A stretch of DNA of 64,000 nucleotides from UBA1479 sp040221095 (GTDB taxonomy: Bacteria; Pseudomonadota; Alphaproteobacteria; Rhodospirillales; Casp-alpha2): positions 186,001 to 250,000 of the forward strand of contig JAVJVP010000003.1 of NCBI GenBank assembly GCA_040221095.1, in the 5' to 3' direction. Under the pieces are notes generated by a model. The model worked only from the letters and a program-made list of their open reading frames with translations. It ran no database searches and was not told the DNA's origin. Positions 62,832-64,000 of this stretch are shown here, piece after piece (within the stretch, counting starts at the first letter, position 1; every line of letters begins with the position of its first letter). The translations under genes were made by a program, and so were the position numbers.

Positions 62832-63971
62832 TCATTTCGGCCCCATCCGTTGTGAATAGTTAACCTTCACAACATGATTGGCGGGAACTGAGGATGTCAA
62901 AACAGATCCGGAAGAGATGATCGAGCCCGCCCCGATCGTCAGCTGAGGCTGCACAAAGATACCCGTCCCGAACCGCACCTCATTCCCGACCTCGACACGC
63001 CCGGACGTCACGCAATTCGGTCCCATGAGAACATGGTCGCCCATCTTGTTGTCATGATCGATGCTGGAATTGGCGCCGATGAAATTGTTGTTCCCCAGCA
63101 CGGATCCGAATCCGATATGGACATGAGAGCAAATGATATTGCCCTGTCCCAGGGAGCACGCGCGATTTATCCGTACCGAGGGGTCAATCGCATTGGCCAT
63201 TGGAATGCCGAGAGAGACGCATCTCTCGAACAATTCCTTTCTTGTTTCTATGTTTGAACTAAATCCGATAATCGCGGAATCAAAGAGATCACGCTTCCAC
63301 AGCGACTCTATCTCTTTGAACGTACCCAGAACCGGAACGTCCCATACCTGGCTATCGGAGAGTTCGGGATCGTCGTCCACAAATCCCACAACGCTGACTG
63401 ACGGATCGTTCAGCAGGATATCCAATACCTGCATGCCGCCGACGCGGGCCGTCAAAATTAATACACGATTGGTCTTGCCGCTCGGCACGATTGGGGCGGA
63501 TGGCGCCAGCTTGGTGTTCTTGGTGATATATTCTTTGACGTCGCGCTCGGTAACGAGCGCCATGCCCTTGAACACGTCAGGCGATATGTTATTGGCGTTA
63601 AGAAGGTCTTTGGCCTTCTTTGTAATGTTTAAAGCCGTCGAGGCGGGGTTTTCTTCGGCGTCATGCGCGGCCTGCGCGGACTTTTTCCGCTTTTTGTCCT
63701 GTGATCTCAGCTCTTTTTGGATCGTTCTCGCTTCTTCTTCGCTCTCAGCGACGACGGCGATCAGATCCCCCGTGACCAGGGCGTCCCCTTCCGCGAGGCC
63801 CTGAACCAAGAAGCCGCTGGCGGGCGACAGGATGTCGACGACGGCCTTCGACGTCTCCACCATGCAGATCATGTCATCTAAGGAAACGGCCGCCAGGTCC
63901 GAATAATTCCATTTAACTAAAACGGAATACTCGCTGTTCGCGTCCAACTGTTCCAACCGGACTTCAACCAT
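62832..63971 (-). CDS. Lipoyl domain / E3-binding domain / PglD-type acyltransferase fusion
   Basis: 379 residues in three parts. Residues 1-78 read as a lipoyl domain: DDMICMVETSKAVVDI with Lys42 at the lipoylation site, followed by the GFLVQGLAEGDALVTGD hammerhead strands. Residues ~112-149 resemble the peripheral subunit-binding domain of E2 components (ITKKAKDLLNANNIS, VTERDVKEYI). A charged linker (80-110) joins them. Residues ~166-379 are a PglD/NeuD-like enzyme: a Rossmann-like head (VLILTARVGGMQVLDIL) and a left-handed beta-helix with HVHIGFGSVLG and SSIDHDNKMGDHV, His306 being the likely catalytic base. It is Lys/Asn-rich compared with neighbours, hinting at transfer. A TAA stop abuts its ATG. 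Confidence 0.88.
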   Translation of the reverse strand: MVEVRLEQLDANSEYSVLVKWNYSDLAAVSLDDMICMVETSKAVVDILSPASGFLVQGLAEGDALVTGDLIAVVAESEEEARTIQKELRSQDKKRKKSAQAAHDAEENPASTALNITKKAKDLLNANNISPDVFKGMALVTERDVKEYITKNTKLAPSAPIVPSGKTNRVLILTARVGGMQVLDILLNDPSVSVVGFVDDDPELSDSQVWDVPVLGTFKEIESLWKRDLFDSAIIGFSSNIETRKELFERCVSLGIPMANAIDPSVRINRACSLGQGNIICSHVHIGFGSVLGNNNFIGANSSIDHDNKMGDHVLMGPNCVTSGRVEVGNEVRFGTGIFVQPQLTIGAGSIISSGSVLTSSVPANHVVKVNYSQRMGPK

Positions 63972-64000
63972 TTACGACACGCCCGGCATGCGAAGCACTT
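63972..64000 (-). CDS. Possible 3' end of an upstream gene running off the right edge
   Basis: Reading leftward from the edge, the frame V-L-R-M-P-G-V-S ends in TAA immediately before the ATG of the lipoyl fusion gene. Only eight codons are visible, so neither family nor reality of the gene can be judged from sequence. The direct stop-start contact is the spacing used throughout this operon, which makes a coupled upstream gene plausible. Confidence 0.35.

Overview
This 64 kb window is a large surface-glycan (O-antigen, capsule or protein-glycan) biosynthesis locus from a GC-rich bacterium. Very high GC, the style of the PurH protein and dense stop/start-overlapping operons suggest an alphaproteobacterium, perhaps Rhodospirillales-like; this assignment is inference from composition only. 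About 54 protein genes are visible. All but two are on the minus strand, so transcription runs from high to low coordinates, mostly with ATGA/GTGA-type overlaps or very short gaps. No tRNA, rRNA, CRISPR array, insertion sequence, integrase or transcription regulator was seen, and no gene-free stretch exceeds 300 bases.

Layout. (1) 1-478: 3' end of a SIS-domain sugar-phosphate isomerase on the + strand, then a terminator hairpin shared with the convergent purH. (2) 548-20184: purH, a WbpM-like dehydratase and a WecA/WbpL-like initiating transferase, followed by a set closely paralleling the Pseudomonas wbp locus: WbpA, WbpI and WbpE homologues and a fused WbpB-WbpD protein (a full set for UDP-ManNAc3NAcA), Wzy, Wzx, glycosyltransferases and two AsnB-type amidotransferases. 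(3) 20280-33671: an epimerase, glycosyltransferases and a cassette of 2-hydroxyacid dehydrogenase, HAD phosphatase, Gfo/Idh/MocA oxidoreductase, KdsB-like cytidylyltransferase and HpcH/HpaI aldolase. This reads as a pathway to an unusual CMP-activated 2-keto-3-deoxy sugar acid. Upstream of it lie an FkbM methyltransferase, an unrecognised GT-like protein, a GNAT protein, a HisC-like aminotransferase and a radical SAM/SPASM protein. (4) 33759-43764: a GtrA/GtrB/GT-C glycan-side-chain cassette, a split transketolase pair, an epimerase, an APH-type kinase, a sulfotransferase and RfbG/RfbF (CDP-glucose to CDP-4-keto-6-deoxyglucose). (5) 43855-57560: a PFTS-motif protein and a complete pseudaminic acid pathway (PseB, C, H, G, I, F) interleaved with a PhyH-type dioxygenase, ATP-grasp enzyme, metallophosphoesterase, methyltransferase, class III aminotransferase, aldo/keto reductase and an RmlD-like reductase. 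(6) 57718-64000: a PglK/MsbA-like ABC flippase, a glycosyltransferase resembling the TIGR04372 family, a NodU-type carbamoyltransferase and a striking lipoyl/E3-binding/PglD fusion.

Together the genes could supply at least three kinds of acidic sugar (an amidatable di-N-acetylated mannuronic acid, pseudaminic acid and possibly a new ulosonic acid) plus a CDP-6-deoxy sugar, assemble them on undecaprenyl phosphate, flip and polymerise them, and decorate them by amidation, sulfation, carbamoylation, methylation and acylation. The most unusual items are the lipoyl-PSBD-PglD fusion at the right edge, the aldolase/cytidylyltransferase cassette, the split transketolase within a CDP-sugar operon and the dioxygenase inside the pseudaminic acid genes. 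All functions are assigned by reading motifs and context; none has been checked by database search.
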